NCBI RefSeq assembly: GCF_024213555.1
Contig: NZ_JANAVO010000001.1
Coordinates: 2,480,001-2,544,000 of the forward strand
Source of the DNA: Allokutzneria sp. A3M-2-11 16
Lineage (GTDB): Bacteria; Actinomycetota; Actinomycetes; Mycobacteriales; Pseudonocardiaceae
DNA length: 64,000 nt
Direction of reading: 5' to 3'
This document shows positions 1 to 11,206 of the stretch, in pieces (position 1 is the first letter of the stretch; each line of letters opens with the position of its first letter). Under the pieces are notes generated by a model. That model did not search any database and was not told the origin of the DNA. It saw only the letters and a program-made list of their open reading frames with translations. The position numbers were made by a program, and so were the translations under genes.

Positions 1-125
1 CACTCCTCGCGGAGATCGGCCTCGCTGTAGTGCTCGCCCTGCTGGTCCACCCGCTCGGCGGCGGCGAGCAGCACGGCCCAGCCGGGGATATCGCTGTCCA
101 CCATCGGACGCCACAGCAGGTTCAT
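1..125 (-). CDS. GNAT-type N-acetyltransferase, N-terminal fragment
   Basis: Only the first 41 codons are inside the window; the gene continues past the left edge. It begins MNLLWRPMVDSDIPGW and includes a GEHYSEADL stretch. This resembles the start of actinobacterial GNAT acetyltransferases, which open with a W-R-P-(x)n-D-x-P-x-W segment. The ATG overlaps the TGA of the upstream KAP-like gene (ATGA), so the two are probably translated as a pair. The catalytic acetyl-CoA site lies outside the window, so the family call rests on the N-terminus alone and the substrate is unknown. Confidence 0.5.
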   Translation of the reverse strand, partial: MNLLWRPMVDSDIPGWAVLLAAAERVDQQGEHYSEADLREE

Positions 126-2869
126 GAACCGGAAGCTACGGTCGCCCCCTCCCCGTCGCGACCGAATTTCCCTTTCGTGCGAGGCGGCTCGACGGTGGCC
201 AGGCCCCAGTCCGCCCGGAAGTCGCTCACCGTCAGCCACGCCAGTCGGACGTTGACGCCGAACAGCTGCCGCACCGAGGCGAGCGTGTTGAAGCCGCCCA
301 GCGTCTCGCTGTTGCGGCCCCGCTCCAGCTGGCTCTCGGTGAGCCCGTCGTCGAAGACCTCCAGCAGCGTCGCCGCGTAGTAGAGGTAGCAGAGCGCTTC
401 GAGCTGGAGGTGCCACAGGTCGCCATCGGGGATAGGAGGAGCGCTCGCGCCTTCGAGCAGCCGCGCCGCGTCCGGCTTCGCGTGCAGCTGGATGTGCCGC
501 ATCAGCTCGCTCGCGTGCGGCTCGTCGGCGAGTCCGCGGGCGATGACCGTGCGCAGCGCGGCCGTCTTGCCCGCGAGGTCCTCGGCGACCAGGCCCTGGC
601 ACACGGCGGCGAGGGATCGCTTCGGCGACGCCACCACGGCGCGGGCGGTCCTGATCAGCTCACGCGGCAGACCACCGGAAACGCTGTGGCACAAGCAAAC
701 GAACGGCTCCGACATGCCGAGCACGCGGCTGCGCAGCAACGCCCTCGCGTCGTCGAGGCCGAGGTAGTCCACGCGGAAGATCGTGTCGAACGCGCTGTCG
801 AAGGCGTCGCGTACAGGCAGTCCGCGCCGTTCGAACGCGGCGAGCGCGTCCTCGGAGACCGACACCAGGAACAGGCATCCGGGAACGTCGATGGAGAACA
901 ACGCCTTGACCTCGTTGACGAACTCCTGGGCGCTTTCCGGGGAGAGGATCTTGTCGAGTTCGTCGAGGACGATCGCGATCCGGATGCGCGCGATCTTGGG
1001 GACCGTGCCGAGCACTTCCGCCGCTGTGGTCAGGAAATCGCGGAAGTCGCTGACCACCTCGGGATAGGTCATGGCCTGCCGCGCGAACTCCACGGCACCG
1101 GACCGGCTGCCCTCGGCGCCGAAGAGCAGCCCGACCTTGCCGGACCAGCCGGAGGTGTGCTTCTGGAGGTAGCGGATCGCGTCGAGCTTGTCCTCCGCGC
1201 ACGCGCACAGATCGCGCAGGCTCTTCACGTCCGCGGTGTTCATCGCGATCCGGGTGGCGGGCGGACGTCGTTTCACCGCAAGGAAAATCACCGACGCCAA
1301 GGCCAAGACCGCCATCAACGGCCACCAGAACCCCTCGCGGAACACGGCGAGCTCGGGCGCGCGCAGCGTCGTGGTGCCCAGGTAGCCGACGGCCAGCCAG
1401 CCCGCGAGCACGATGGGCACGACCGCGATGTCGCGCATCCACCTGCCGAGCCTGCGCCACCAGCTCGTCGTCGAGCTGATGTGCTTGCGGCCGAAGCGAA
1501 GCACCTCGCGGCAGAGCCCCGCGTAGAGGTGCAGCGTGAAGTCGCGGGCGTCGTAGCGCACGGGCACGCTCTCCACCAGGGCGACGTGCTCTTCGCCGGG
1601 GCCGAGGAAGATCCCGTCGCGGTAGGCCTCCAGCAGCGTCGACTTGCCCGCGCCACGGGAACCGGCGATGCCGACCGCACCACCGCCGATGCTGCTCGCC
1701 ACCCGCCGGAACTCGGCGAAGGTCCCGGTGGCGACGACGAACTCGGTCGAGCGCAGGTGCTGGAGGCCCTTGGTGTCGTGCACTTCGAGCTTCGTGGAGA
1801 AGGGCGGGCTCACGATGTCGTTGACCTGGCGCAGGATCAGCGGCCGGATCGCTTTGTCCACCATCGCGCGTTCCCAGCGCTTGTAAGCCGTCTGCTCGTC
1901 GTCCTGCAACACGGCCAGCCTGCGCCGCCACGACGGGCTGCCGAGGCGACGGGGATCGGTGGACAACCACTTCGGCAGCCAGGCGGTCCCGCGCCGGGCG
2001 ACCAGCGGCCGGAACACCACCATGACCAGCAAGCCCACCGCGAGCCCGGATGCGACCGGAATCCACGGCAGGGTCACCGCTTCCCAACGGTTGAGCCCGA
2101 ACCAGGTACCGACGCCGAGGACCGCCGCCGTCGCCAGGCTGACGAAGATGCCGCGCGCTTGCTGGTGCTCTCTGAGCCCCTGGCGCAACCCCTCCAGGCT
2201 GAAGAACACGATCACCAAGGCGAACAGGCTCGCCGGAAGCCAGATCATCCACGCCGCGCTGTCGCCCAGCGTGGCCCTCGTCGGCCCGACCAGCAGGACG
2301 AGCATGAGGGCGTGGCCCACCGCCACGCCGAACCCGACCGCGACGAACAAGCCGTCAGCCGGTTTGCCGCCGTGCCGTTCGAAGCTGAAATCGCACTTCA
2401 GGATCACTGCGATCGCGCATCCGATCGCGACAACGACGGCGAAGAAGCCACCGATGACCGGATGCACGAGCGGCCACAGTTGCCACACGGCGAACGGGTA
2501 GGCCACGGCCAGCCACACGGCGAAGCCCATCGAGCGCTGAGCGCGCTGGTACTGGCGCCGCTCCTTCGCGGCGACCCGGGACGCGAGCGCACGAGGGCGC
2601 TGGTGGTCGGTGAGGTTGCGCTCGGCCTCGCGGAGCTCGGCGATCTCCGGGTTGGTGGCCCGCAGCAGCTCGTCGGTCCGCCGCGCCGTCTTGTGCTCGA
2701 TGTCCTCGGGCGGCACCCGGCCTTTGACGAGCGCCTTCCGGATGTCCGGCTCGTCGAGGGTCCTGCGTACCAGCGGGCGGATCGCCTCGGTCAGCCTGGG
2801 CACGAGGCTGCCCGCGGACTCCACTTGCGATCCGGCGACGGATGACTCGGCGACGGACGACTCGGACAA
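122..2869 (-). CDS. KAP-like membrane P-loop NTPase
   Basis: A 915-residue membrane ATPase. Residues 1-110 are charged and probably cytoplasmic. About five hydrophobic segments follow (roughly 115-155, 172-195, 205-225, 240-258, 268-290). A Walker A motif, GSRGAGKS, lies at 403-410. Two more membrane segments (about 481-500 and 513-532) sit between Walker A and a Walker B (IAIVLDELDK, 631-640). Membrane helices inserted inside the P-loop domain are a hallmark of the KAP NTPase family. The start is TTG, chosen because GGAGGT lies five bases upstream. It overlaps a GNAT gene downstream (ATGA). KAP proteins have been linked to membrane-associated complexes and in some cases to phage exclusion; no specific role can be read here. 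Confidence 0.75.
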   Translation of the reverse strand: MSESSVAESSVAGSQVESAGSLVPRLTEAIRPLVRRTLDEPDIRKALVKGRVPPEDIEHKTARRTDELLRATNPEIAELREAERNLTDHQRPRALASRVAAKERRQYQRAQRSMGFAVWLAVAYPFAVWQLWPLVHPVIGGFFAVVVAIGCAIAVILKCDFSFERHGGKPADGLFVAVGFGVAVGHALMLVLLVGPTRATLGDSAAWMIWLPASLFALVIVFFSLEGLRQGLREHQQARGIFVSLATAAVLGVGTWFGLNRWEAVTLPWIPVASGLAVGLLVMVVFRPLVARRGTAWLPKWLSTDPRRLGSPSWRRRLAVLQDDEQTAYKRWERAMVDKAIRPLILRQVNDIVSPPFSTKLEVHDTKGLQHLRSTEFVVATGTFAEFRRVASSIGGGAVGIAGSRGAGKSTLLEAYRDGIFLGPGEEHVALVESVPVRYDARDFTLHLYAGLCREVLRFGRKHISSTTSWWRRLGRWMRDIAVVPIVLAGWLAVGYLGTTTLRAPELAVFREGFWWPLMAVLALASVIFLAVKRRPPATRIAMNTADVKSLRDLCACAEDKLDAIRYLQKHTSGWSGKVGLLFGAEGSRSGAVEFARQAMTYPEVVSDFRDFLTTAAEVLGTVPKIARIRIAIVLDELDKILSPESAQEFVNEVKALFSIDVPGCLFLVSVSEDALAAFERRGLPVRDAFDSAFDTIFRVDYLGLDDARALLRSRVLGMSEPFVCLCHSVSGGLPRELIRTARAVVASPKRSLAAVCQGLVAEDLAGKTAALRTVIARGLADEPHASELMRHIQLHAKPDAARLLEGASAPPIPDGDLWHLQLEALCYLYYAATLLEVFDDGLTESQLERGRNSETLGGFNTLASVRQLFGVNVRLAWLTVSDFRADWGLATVEPPRTKGKFGRDGEGATVASGS

Positions 2870-2954
2870 CGGGCACCTCCGACGGGGAACGATCTTGCGT
2901 TCTACCCCGTCGTCGGCCCCGCCGTGCTGCTCCGTTCAGGTTGTGGCTGTTGCG

Positions 2955-5566
<2,612 letters not shown>

Positions 5567-5642
5567 TTCGATGTGAAGTTGTTTCCGGGCCCGAGGCTAA
5601 CCACAGGCCCGGCGCGCTGCCAAGTCGAAGGGCCCGACCGGC

Positions 5643-6215
5643 TCAATGGCCGAACGGGTCCGCCACCTCGCCCGGCGTCCAGGACAGCCCGGGAACGCCC
5701 CAGCCGTTGCGCTTGAGCATCCGCTTGGACTCCTTGGCGTGCCTGCCGACGAGCCGGTGCAGGTAGAGGAAGCCGTCGAGGTGGTCGGTCTCGTGCTGCA
5801 GGCAGCGGGCGAGGTAGCCCTCCGCCTCGACCTCGATCGGCTTGCCGTCGCCGTCGAACCCGGTGACCTTGGCCCAGGTGGCGCGGCCGGTGGGGAAGGA
5901 CTCGCCGGGCGCGGAAAGGCAGCCCTCCCAGTCGTCCTCGGGGTCCGGCATGGTCTCCGGCAGCTCCGAGGTCTCCAGCACCGGGTTCACCACGACACCG
6001 CGGTGCCGGACGCCCTCGTCGTCAGGGCAGTCGTAGACGAACAACCGCAGGTCCACGCCGATCTGGTTGGCGGCGAGGCCGACGCCGTTGGCCGCGTCCA
6101 TCGTCTCGTACATGTCCTCGATGAGGGTGCGGAGCTCGTCGTCGAAGCTCTCGACGGGGCGTGTCGGGTTGTGCAGCACCGGGTCGCCCGCGATCCGGAT
6201 CGCGTGAATGGCCAT
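5643..6215 (-). CDS. def: Peptide deformylase
   Basis: Removes the N-formyl group from nascent proteins; a metal-dependent cytosolic enzyme. The three signature motifs are present in 190 residues: [19 protein letters not shown] (motif 2, with the Cys metal ligand) and [11 protein letters not shown] (HExxH). Motif 2 reads EGCLSAPGE rather than EGCLSVPG. The gene is divergent from the DUF3263 gene, leaving a short shared control region. M. tuberculosis def (Rv0429c) sits in the same divergent arrangement. Confidence 0.95.
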   Translation of the reverse strand: MAIHAIRIAGDPVLHNPTRPVESFDDELRTLIEDMYETMDAANGVGLAANQIGVDLRLFVYDCPDDEGVRHRGVVVNPVLETSELPETMPDPEDDWEGCLSAPGESFPTGRATWAKVTGFDGDGKPIEVEAEGYLARCLQHETDHLDGFLYLHRLVGRHAKESKRMLKRNGWGVPGLSWTPGEVADPFGH

Positions 6216-6306
6216 GCTCGAAACCCTAATGGCGGCTGTCCTCCGGACGCGCCGGGTTGTGCCCGAGCCCCTGTCGGTGCCTCGTGATGTAATAGAACTA
6301 GTCGGA

Positions 6307-6324
6307 AATCACACTCCTGTGATT
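6307..6324. promoter_or_regulatory. Short inverted repeat between def and the DUF3263 gene
   Basis: AATCACA-CTCC-TGTGATT, a perfect 7-bp inverted repeat with a 4-base loop, lies 13 bases before the DUF3263 start and directly upstream of its GAGGAG ribosome binding site. It may be an operator or a 5' leader hairpin. No matching regulator is identified. Confidence 0.35.
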
Positions 6325-6336
6325 CGAGGAGCAGCA

Positions 6337-6651
6337 ATGGACGCCGCCGAGGTGAGGGCCAACGGCAACGACCAGGCCCCGACCGCGCCCGGCACCGGCG
6401 GCCTCACCGGCACGGAGCAGGAGATCCTGGCCTTCGAACGGCAGTGGTGGAAGTACGCCGGTGCGAAGGAACAGGCCATCCGGGAGCTTTTCGACATGTC
6501 GGCGACCCGGTACTACCAACTGCTCAACGCCCTGATCGAGAAGCAGGAGGCCCTGGCGGCCGACCCGATGCTGGTCCGCAGGCTGCGCCGACTGCGCACC
6601 GGTCGCCAGCGGGTCCGCTCCGCCCGCCGCCTCGGCCTCGATCCGCGCTGA
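6337..6651 (+). CDS. DUF3263 family protein
   Basis: A 104-residue cytosolic protein of unknown function. After a variable N-terminus comes the conserved core LTGTEQEILAFERQWWKYAGAKEQAIRE, then a helix-turn-helix-like stretch FDMSATRYYQLLNALI, and a very basic tail rich in RR pairs. The HTH-like core and basic tail suggest nucleic-acid binding (inference). The start was set by GAGGAG six bases upstream; an upstream extension reading through the def promoter region was rejected. It corresponds in position to M. tuberculosis Rv0430 and is followed by the LytR_C gene, probably co-transcribed. Confidence 0.85.
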   Translation: MDAAEVRANGNDQAPTAPGTGGLTGTEQEILAFERQWWKYAGAKEQAIRELFDMSATRYYQLLNALIEKQEALAADPMLVRRLRRLRTGRQRVRSARRLGLDPR

Positions 6652-6688
6652 GCCGCGCGATGACCGCGATGATGTGGAGGCAGCTGAG

Positions 6689-7294
6689 ATGAGTTCGGTC
6701 GAGCCGCCAAGCGCACCCCGCCCCCTGTGGGTGGCCGGGGTCGTGGCGCTCGGAGTCGCCGCCGTCGCGCTGGCGTTCGGCGTCTTCTCCCTGTTCAACG
6801 GGAGCACGCCGACGGATCAGCTCGGGCAGCAGCCGACCACGACAACCGAACCGGCCCCGGTCAGCCCGCCGCCCCCCGCGGTGAGCTCGTCGGAGGTGCC
6901 GCCGGTGACCACGACGCCGCCCCCGCCCCCGCCGACCACCACCACGGCCCCGCCGAGCACCACGAACGACAACGGTGGGAACCCGCCCTCGAAGCCGAAG
7001 ACGGGTATCCGGGTCTACAACAACAGCACCATCCCCAAGCTCGCCGACCGCGCCGCGCAGGACATCCGCGAGGCGGGCTGGACCGTCGAGCAGGTGGACA
7101 ACTACCCGCACGGCGTGATCTACACGACGACCGTCTACTACACGCCGGGCACCGACGAGGAAACCACCGCCCGCACGCTGGCCAGTGAGTTCGGCATGCG
7201 CGTGGAGGAGCGCTTCGAAGGCATCAAGGACGCGAAGCCCGGCGTGATAGTGATCGTGACGAAGGACTACCGGAACGCCGCGAACGCCAAGTAG
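6689..7294 (+). CDS. LytR C-terminal domain membrane-anchored protein
   Basis: A 201-residue protein with one N-terminal membrane anchor (about residues 11-33), a long Pro/Thr/Ser linker (about 45-100), and a C-terminal LytR_C domain starting near GIRVYNNSTIPKLADRAA and ending VIVIVTKDY. The domain should face the cell envelope. LytR_C domains accompany LCP enzymes that attach polymers to peptidoglycan, but there is no LCP catalytic domain here, so it is probably an accessory or binding protein. The start is the ATG after GGAGG, not the in-frame ATG five codons earlier. It matches the position of M. tuberculosis Rv0431. Confidence 0.8.
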   Translation: MSSVEPPSAPRPLWVAGVVALGVAAVALAFGVFSLFNGSTPTDQLGQQPTTTTEPAPVSPPPPAVSSSEVPPVTTTPPPPPPTTTTAPPSTTNDNGGNPPSKPKTGIRVYNNSTIPKLADRAAQDIREAGWTVEQVDNYPHGVIYTTTVYYTPGTDEETTARTLASEFGMRVEERFEGIKDAKPGVIVIVTKDYRNAANAK

Positions 7295-7301
7295 TCCCGC
7301 A

Positions 7302-7410
7302 GTCTTCAAGTACCACGCACCCCCGCTCCAGCGATCGCTAACCGCCTCATACCCGTAGGGAATGAGGCGGTTAGCCGCGTCCTGGGGGCGGGTTGGTTGT
7401 GCTTGAAGAC
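7302..7410. repeat. Inverted pair of the 44-bp GTCTTCAAG repeat
   Basis: Two copies of a 44-bp element face each other around a centre at 7356: one at 7302-7345 on the plus strand and one at 7367-7410 on the minus strand. Both start GTCTTCAAG and end CTAACCGC with no gaps between them. They sit between two convergent genes (LytR_C protein and Cdc48-like ATPase). Three further copies in direct orientation lie at 19.8-20.1 kb. The inner part doubles as a terminator-like hairpin. Confidence 0.8.
7337..7375. terminator. Bidirectional hairpin between convergent genes
   Basis: A perfect 14-bp stem (GCTAACCGCCTCAT paired with its complement) with an 11-base loop, centred in the inverted repeat pair. 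It has no strong T run on either side. Its position between two convergent genes suggests it ends transcription from both directions. Confidence 0.55.
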
Positions 7411-7428
7411 GGGGGAACCCCGGCTGGG

Positions 7429-9621
7429 TCAGGGGCGTTGGGACGAGGCGTACGCCTCCAGGGACGCCAGCTGGGCGGGGTCCAGGGAGGGGCGGACGGT
7501 CTCGCGGGCGTGGTTGAGGTGCTTGAGGCCCACCTCCGCGGCCGACAGCGACTCGCGCATCGCGGTCAACGCGGCTTCCCTGATCAGCGCGGCGCAGTCG
7601 GCCGCCGAGTAGCCCTCCAGCTCTTCGGCCACGGCCGCGAGGTCCACGTCGTCGGACAGCGGAGTGTGCTTGGCGGCCGACTTCAGGATCTCCGTGCGCG
7701 CGTCGGCGTCCGGCGGCGGCACGTAGACCAGCCGCTCCAGCCTGCCGGGCCGCAGCAGCGCCGGGTCGATCAGCTCGGGCCGGTTGGTCGCGCCCACCAC
7801 CACGACCTCGTTCAGCGGCTCCACACCGTCCAGTTCGGTCAGCAGCGCTGCCACCACGCGGTCACCGACACCGGAGTCCGACGACTGGCCGCGGCGCGGC
7901 GCGAGCGCGTCAACCTCGTCCAGGAACAGCATCGCCGGAGCCGCTTCGGCCGCGCGGCGGAACAGCTCCCGCACCGCGCGCTCGGACTCGCCGACCCACT
8001 TGTCCAGCAGCTCGGCGCCCTTCACCGACAGCACGTTCAGCCGCCCGGTCCCCGCGAGCGCGCGCACCAGGAACGTCTTCCCGCAGCCGGGCGGTCCGTA
8101 GAGCAGCACCCCACGCGGCGGCTTGACCCCAAGGCGCGCAAAGGAATCCGGGTACTGCAAGGGCCACAGCACGGCCTCGGTCAGCGACTGCTTCACCTCG
8201 GCCATGTCGCCGACGTCGTCCAGCGAGAGACCACCGGTGGCCAGATTGTCCGAAGTGGACATCGAGATCGGCCGCACCGTCTCCAGCGCTCCGATCAGGT
8301 CCTCCTGTCCGATACGCGGCTCGTCGGAATCCCGCTGCCGCAAGGCCGCCCGCACCGCGGCCTCCCGCCGCAGCGCGACCAGGTCGGCGGCGACGAAGCC
8401 GGGAGTGCGGTCCGCGACCGCGGTGAGGTCGATGCCGTCCTCCAGCGGGGCGTCGCGCAGCAGCACCCGCAGCAGCTCCGCGCGCACGGACCCGTCCGGC
8501 AGCGGCAGGCTCAGCTCGCGGTCGATCAGTTCGGGGCTGCGGAGCTTGGGGTGCACCGACTCCGCCGCCGAGGTGGTCGCGACGACGGCCAGCTTCGGGG
8601 TGTCGATCGCGGCGAGCAGCGCGTCAAGGACCACAGTGGACAGTGGAGGCGGATTGTTGGCCGGTAGCAACGCTTCCACGTCGGAGACCAGCAGCACGCA
8701 GGCGGTCCCGCGTCGGGCGGTGGAGACCGCGGAGTTGATCGCGTCGTGCGCGCGCTGCGAGGCCGTCGCCGGTTCGAGCGCGGCGGCGCTGGGCGCGACC
8801 AGCTCGACGACCTCCGCCTCCACCGCGGCGGCGACGGAGCGCACCAGGGTGGCCTTGCCGACCCCGGACGGCCCGGAGACCAGGACGCCGAGCCGGGACT
8901 TCGCGCCGAGCTGGGCCAGCAACTCCGGCCGCCGGAACGCCAGGTCGAACCACTCGCTCAGCCGCCGCACCGCGTCCTTGGCACCGGCCAGGTCCGGCAG
9001 CGCCAACGCGGGCTCGGCCTGTGGCGCTGGAGCCGGAGGTGCCGCGGGCGGGAGCGCGGCGGTCCGCTCACCACCGCGCCAGCCGACCACCGTCGCGGGC
9101 TGCACGGCCACCACACCAGGTGGTTCGACGCCGGTGACGGTGAGCAGTTCGTTGGTCCACGTCATGCCGATCGCCAGGGACAGCTTGCGGCGCGCGGTAC
9201 TCACGTCCGAGCCCGGTGGTGGCGCGAGGTCTTGGGGCAGCAGCGAAACCGCGTCGCCGACCGTGAGCACCTTGCCCATCAACGCCAGCCGCAACGTCTC
9301 CGGGGTGAGCGAGGCCGAGGCGAGCCGTGACCCGGCCACCGTCACCGACCGCGCCGTCGAGACCTCCACCGGGGCCACCACGACCTCGGAGTCCTCGGTC
9401 AGGCCGAGGTTGGACATCGTGATGTCGTCGACGTAGATGAAGCCGGGGGAGTGCGACCCGTCCGACGCCGCGGCCAGCGCCGCGGTCTCCCGCGTGCCCG
9501 TCAGCCGCACCGCGTCCCACGCCCGCAACCCCAGCGCGTCGAGCACTTCGGGGTGCAACCGGACGACGCCGCGACGCGTGTCCAAAGCGGACGGGGACAA
9601 CCGGATGGTCAGCGTGATCAC
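7429..9621 (-). CDS. Cdc48-like double-AAA ATPase (Cpa)
   Basis: A 730-residue actinobacterial relative of p97/Cdc48. Residues 1-180 form the N-terminal double-psi-barrel region. The first AAA domain has GPSGVGKA (250-257, Ala in place of the Walker A Thr/Ser) and LLVSDVEAL (311-319, no DE pair), so it is probably weak or inactive in hydrolysis. The second is canonical: GPPGCGKT (509-516), pore loop KWVGESE (541-547), MLFLDEVD (564-571) and arginine-finger region RPGRLER (624-630). The mycobacterial homologue (Rv0435c, Cpa) is described as a proteasome interactor that probably unfolds proteins. GTG start. It lies downstream of pssA/psd as in mycobacteria. Confidence 0.88.
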   Translation of the reverse strand: MITLTIRLSPSALDTRRGVVRLHPEVLDALGLRAWDAVRLTGTRETAALAAASDGSHSPGFIYVDDITMSNLGLTEDSEVVVAPVEVSTARSVTVAGSRLASASLTPETLRLALMGKVLTVGDAVSLLPQDLAPPPGSDVSTARRKLSLAIGMTWTNELLTVTGVEPPGVVAVQPATVVGWRGGERTAALPPAAPPAPAPQAEPALALPDLAGAKDAVRRLSEWFDLAFRRPELLAQLGAKSRLGVLVSGPSGVGKATLVRSVAAAVEAEVVELVAPSAAALEPATASQRAHDAINSAVSTARRGTACVLLVSDVEALLPANNPPPLSTVVLDALLAAIDTPKLAVVATTSAAESVHPKLRSPELIDRELSLPLPDGSVRAELLRVLLRDAPLEDGIDLTAVADRTPGFVAADLVALRREAAVRAALRQRDSDEPRIGQEDLIGALETVRPISMSTSDNLATGGLSLDDVGDMAEVKQSLTEAVLWPLQYPDSFARLGVKPPRGVLLYGPPGCGKTFLVRALAGTGRLNVLSVKGAELLDKWVGESERAVRELFRRAAEAAPAMLFLDEVDALAPRRGQSSDSGVGDRVVAALLTELDGVEPLNEVVVVGATNRPELIDPALLRPGRLERLVYVPPPDADARTEILKSAAKHTPLSDDVDLAAVAEELEGYSAADCAALIREAALTAMRESLSAAEVGLKHLNHARETVRPSLDPAQLASLEAYASSQRP

Positions 9622-9651
9622 GCCCAGAACCCTAGCCGTGACCGAGGTGCC

Positions 9652-9664
9652 GAACGACCCGTTC
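9652..9664. repeat. GAACG-N3-CGTTC dyad, copy 1
   Basis: GAACGACCCGTTC lies about 30 bases upstream of the Cdc48-like gene start. The same 13-mer occurs twice more (once inverted) on the other side of the small secreted protein gene. It may be a regulator site or a dispersed repeat. Confidence 0.5.
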
Positions 9665-9699
9665 GACGTGATTCCCGAAATTCGTTCCGAAAAAGACGT

Positions 9700-9731
9700 G
9701 GGAGCGCGGTGGGCGAACCCACCGCGCTCCC
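9700..9731 (-). terminator. Rho-independent terminator of the small secreted protein gene
   Basis: A perfect 14-bp GC-rich stem (GGGAGCGCGGTGGG and its complement) with a CGAA tetraloop. On the minus strand it is followed by CACGTCTTTTTC, giving a T run. It lies immediately after the stop of the secreted protein gene and separates it from the downstream ATPase gene. Confidence 0.85.
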
Positions 9732-9738
9732 GATGTCA

Positions 9739-10041
9739 CTAGCAGCTCTTGTGCTTCGACTGGACACCCTGGATGTCCGGCCAGTTCCCCATGTAGTTGT
9801 CGCCCGCGGGAAGGCACTTCTCGTGGTCCTGGATTCCGCCGACGTTCAGCCGGTCCACCCAGACCAGTTCCTTCTTGCCCGTGCAGTTGTTCCAGTACGC
9901 GTTGCCCAGCCAGTCCGTGCGCCAGCCGCAGTCCGCCTTCGGGCTGGCGGTGGAGTCGGTGTTCGCGGCGGAAGCGGGGGCGGCGCCCACTCCGGCGGTG
10001 ATCGCCAGTGCGGCGCCCAGAATTGCCACTGTCTTGCGCAA
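9739..10041 (-). CDS. Small secreted cysteine-containing protein
   Basis: A 100-residue product with a clear signal peptide (MRKTVAILGAALAITAG, cleavage after APASAA). The mature part of about 75 residues has four cysteines (38, 53, 76, 100), likely two disulfides, and several tryptophans (WRTDWLGNAYWNN, LVWVD). I do not recognise the family with confidence; small secreted DUF6355-type actinomycete proteins have a similar layout. It has its own terminator and sits between pssA and the Cdc48-like gene, flanked on both sides by GAACGACCCGTTC dyads. It looks like an insertion into an otherwise conserved gene order. Confidence 0.7.
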   Translation of the reverse strand: MRKTVAILGAALAITAGVGAAPASAANTDSTASPKADCGWRTDWLGNAYWNNCTGKKELVWVDRLNVGGIQDHEKCLPAGDNYMGNWPDIQGVQSKHKSC

Positions 10042-10214
10042 AGTATTCCCCAGAGATGATCGAACAATTCACTGAACCACCAGGCCGGTGGCGTCCACAA
10101 ATTAACCAGGGGAATGGGGTCGCGATAGTGGCCAGAACCGGGGACGGATATGTCCGCTTGTTGTCGGAATGATGTGGCAACCCTGAACGGCCCGTTGGTG
10201 TCTCTTAACGCACT

Positions 10215-10257
10215 GAACGACCCGTTCGGCGCGCCCGACGCACCGAACGGGTCGTTC
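10215..10257. repeat. Inverted pair of GAACGACCCGTTC dyads (15-bp stem)
   Basis: Two copies of the dyad face each other: GAACGACCCGTTCGG at 10215-10229 and its exact complement at 10243-10257, with a 13-base loop. A degenerate third copy (GAACGGCCCGTT) lies at 10185. The pair could act as the pssA terminator on the minus strand, though no T run follows, or as a binding site upstream of the secreted protein gene. Confidence 0.6.
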
Positions 10258-10267
10258 GGGGAGAACG

Positions 10268-11206
10268 TCAGTCGCGGCGGTTGCGGCGCAGGCCGAGGCG
10301 GCGCCAGCTGGTGCGGGCGACCGGGCCGGGACCGTTGGTGCCGTTGCGGCGGGGGATGCGGCGCAGGCGGATCGCCGCCCCCGCCACCCGGCGCCGCAGC
10401 GGCGGGCGGATGCCGAGACGACGGGTGCTCCGGCGCCGGATCGCCCTGCGCTCGGCGGGCTCCACGTCCCACGCCTCCGGGTGCTTGGACAGCCAGGAGT
10501 AGCGGTACACCGCGTACGGGATGTGCGCGAGGTAGAGCAGCACCACGACGGCCAGCATCAGGAACGGGTAGGTCAGCAGCGCCGCCCCCGCGATACCGAT
10601 GATCACCAGCACCGGTGCGACCGCCTTGGCCGGGAGGTGCAGCTTCTTCACCGACAGCGTGGGAATCCGGCTGATCAGCAGCATCGCCACCAGCAGGGTC
10701 CACACCAGCAGCGTGGTCTTCGACGACCACCAGCCCTCACCGGCGCCCAGCGTCACCACCATGGGCAGCAGCGCCAGGATCGCCCCGGCGGGCGCGGGCA
10801 CGCCGACGAAGAACTCCTTGGTGAACGACGGCTGTTCGGTGTCGTCGAGCAGCGTGTTGAAGCGGGCCAGCCGCAACACCATGCACACCGCGAACACCAG
10901 CGCGACCAGCCAGCCGGTGCGCTCGCCGTCCCAACCCCAGATGAACAGCACGATGGCGGGCACGACACCGAAGGAGATGCCGTCGCACAGGGAGTCCAGC
11001 TCGGCGCCGATCTTGCTGGTGGCGTCGAGCAGGCGGGCCAGCCGCCCGTCCAGTCCGTCGAGCACCGCGGCGACGCCGATCGCCAGGATCGCCGCGTCGT
11101 ACTCCTTGTTCATGGCGAACTGGATCGCCGAGAGGCCGGAGCACAGCGCGAGGATGGTGATCGCGTTCGGCAGCAGCCGCACCCCGGGGGCGGTGCGGGC
11201 GTCCAC
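10268..11206 (-). CDS. pssA: CDP-diacylglycerol-serine O-phosphatidyltransferase
   Basis: Integral membrane enzyme that makes phosphatidylserine from CDP-diacylglycerol and serine. The CDP-alcohol phosphotransferase signature is complete: DGRLAR, then eight residues, then GAELDSLCD (DGxxAR-x8-GxxxDxxxD). About six to eight membrane segments fill residues 10-235. A very basic, Arg-rich tail (about 245-312) is longer than in typical PssA and probably stays on the cytosolic side. The GTG start follows the psd TAG without a gap, so psd and pssA form an operon making phosphatidylethanolamine (compare Rv0436c-Rv0437c). Confidence 0.92.
   Translation of the reverse strand: MDARTAPGVRLLPNAITILALCSGLSAIQFAMNKEYDAAILAIGVAAVLDGLDGRLARLLDATSKIGAELDSLCDGISFGVVPAIVLFIWGWDGERTGWLVALVFAVCMVLRLARFNTLLDDTEQPSFTKEFFVGVPAPAGAILALLPMVVTLGAGEGWWSSKTTLLVWTLLVAMLLISRIPTLSVKKLHLPAKAVAPVLVIIGIAGAALLTYPFLMLAVVVLLYLAHIPYAVYRYSWLSKHPEAWDVEPAERRAIRRRSTRRLGIRPPLRRRVAGAAIRLRRIPRRNGTNGPGPVARTSWRRLGLRRNRRD

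Noticed and set aside
410..2845. Long plus-strand open frame of 811 codons opposite the KAP-like gene
   Set aside because: Its product is an Arg/His/Glu/Gln-rich low-complexity chain typical of antisense frames in GC-rich genes; the minus strand has a coherent membrane NTPase with Walker motifs.
122..2869. Calling the KAP-like gene an established defence system
   Set aside because: The domain layout alone does not show antiviral function, and the neighbourhood to the right is thiamine and housekeeping genes; only the truncated left flank could decide.
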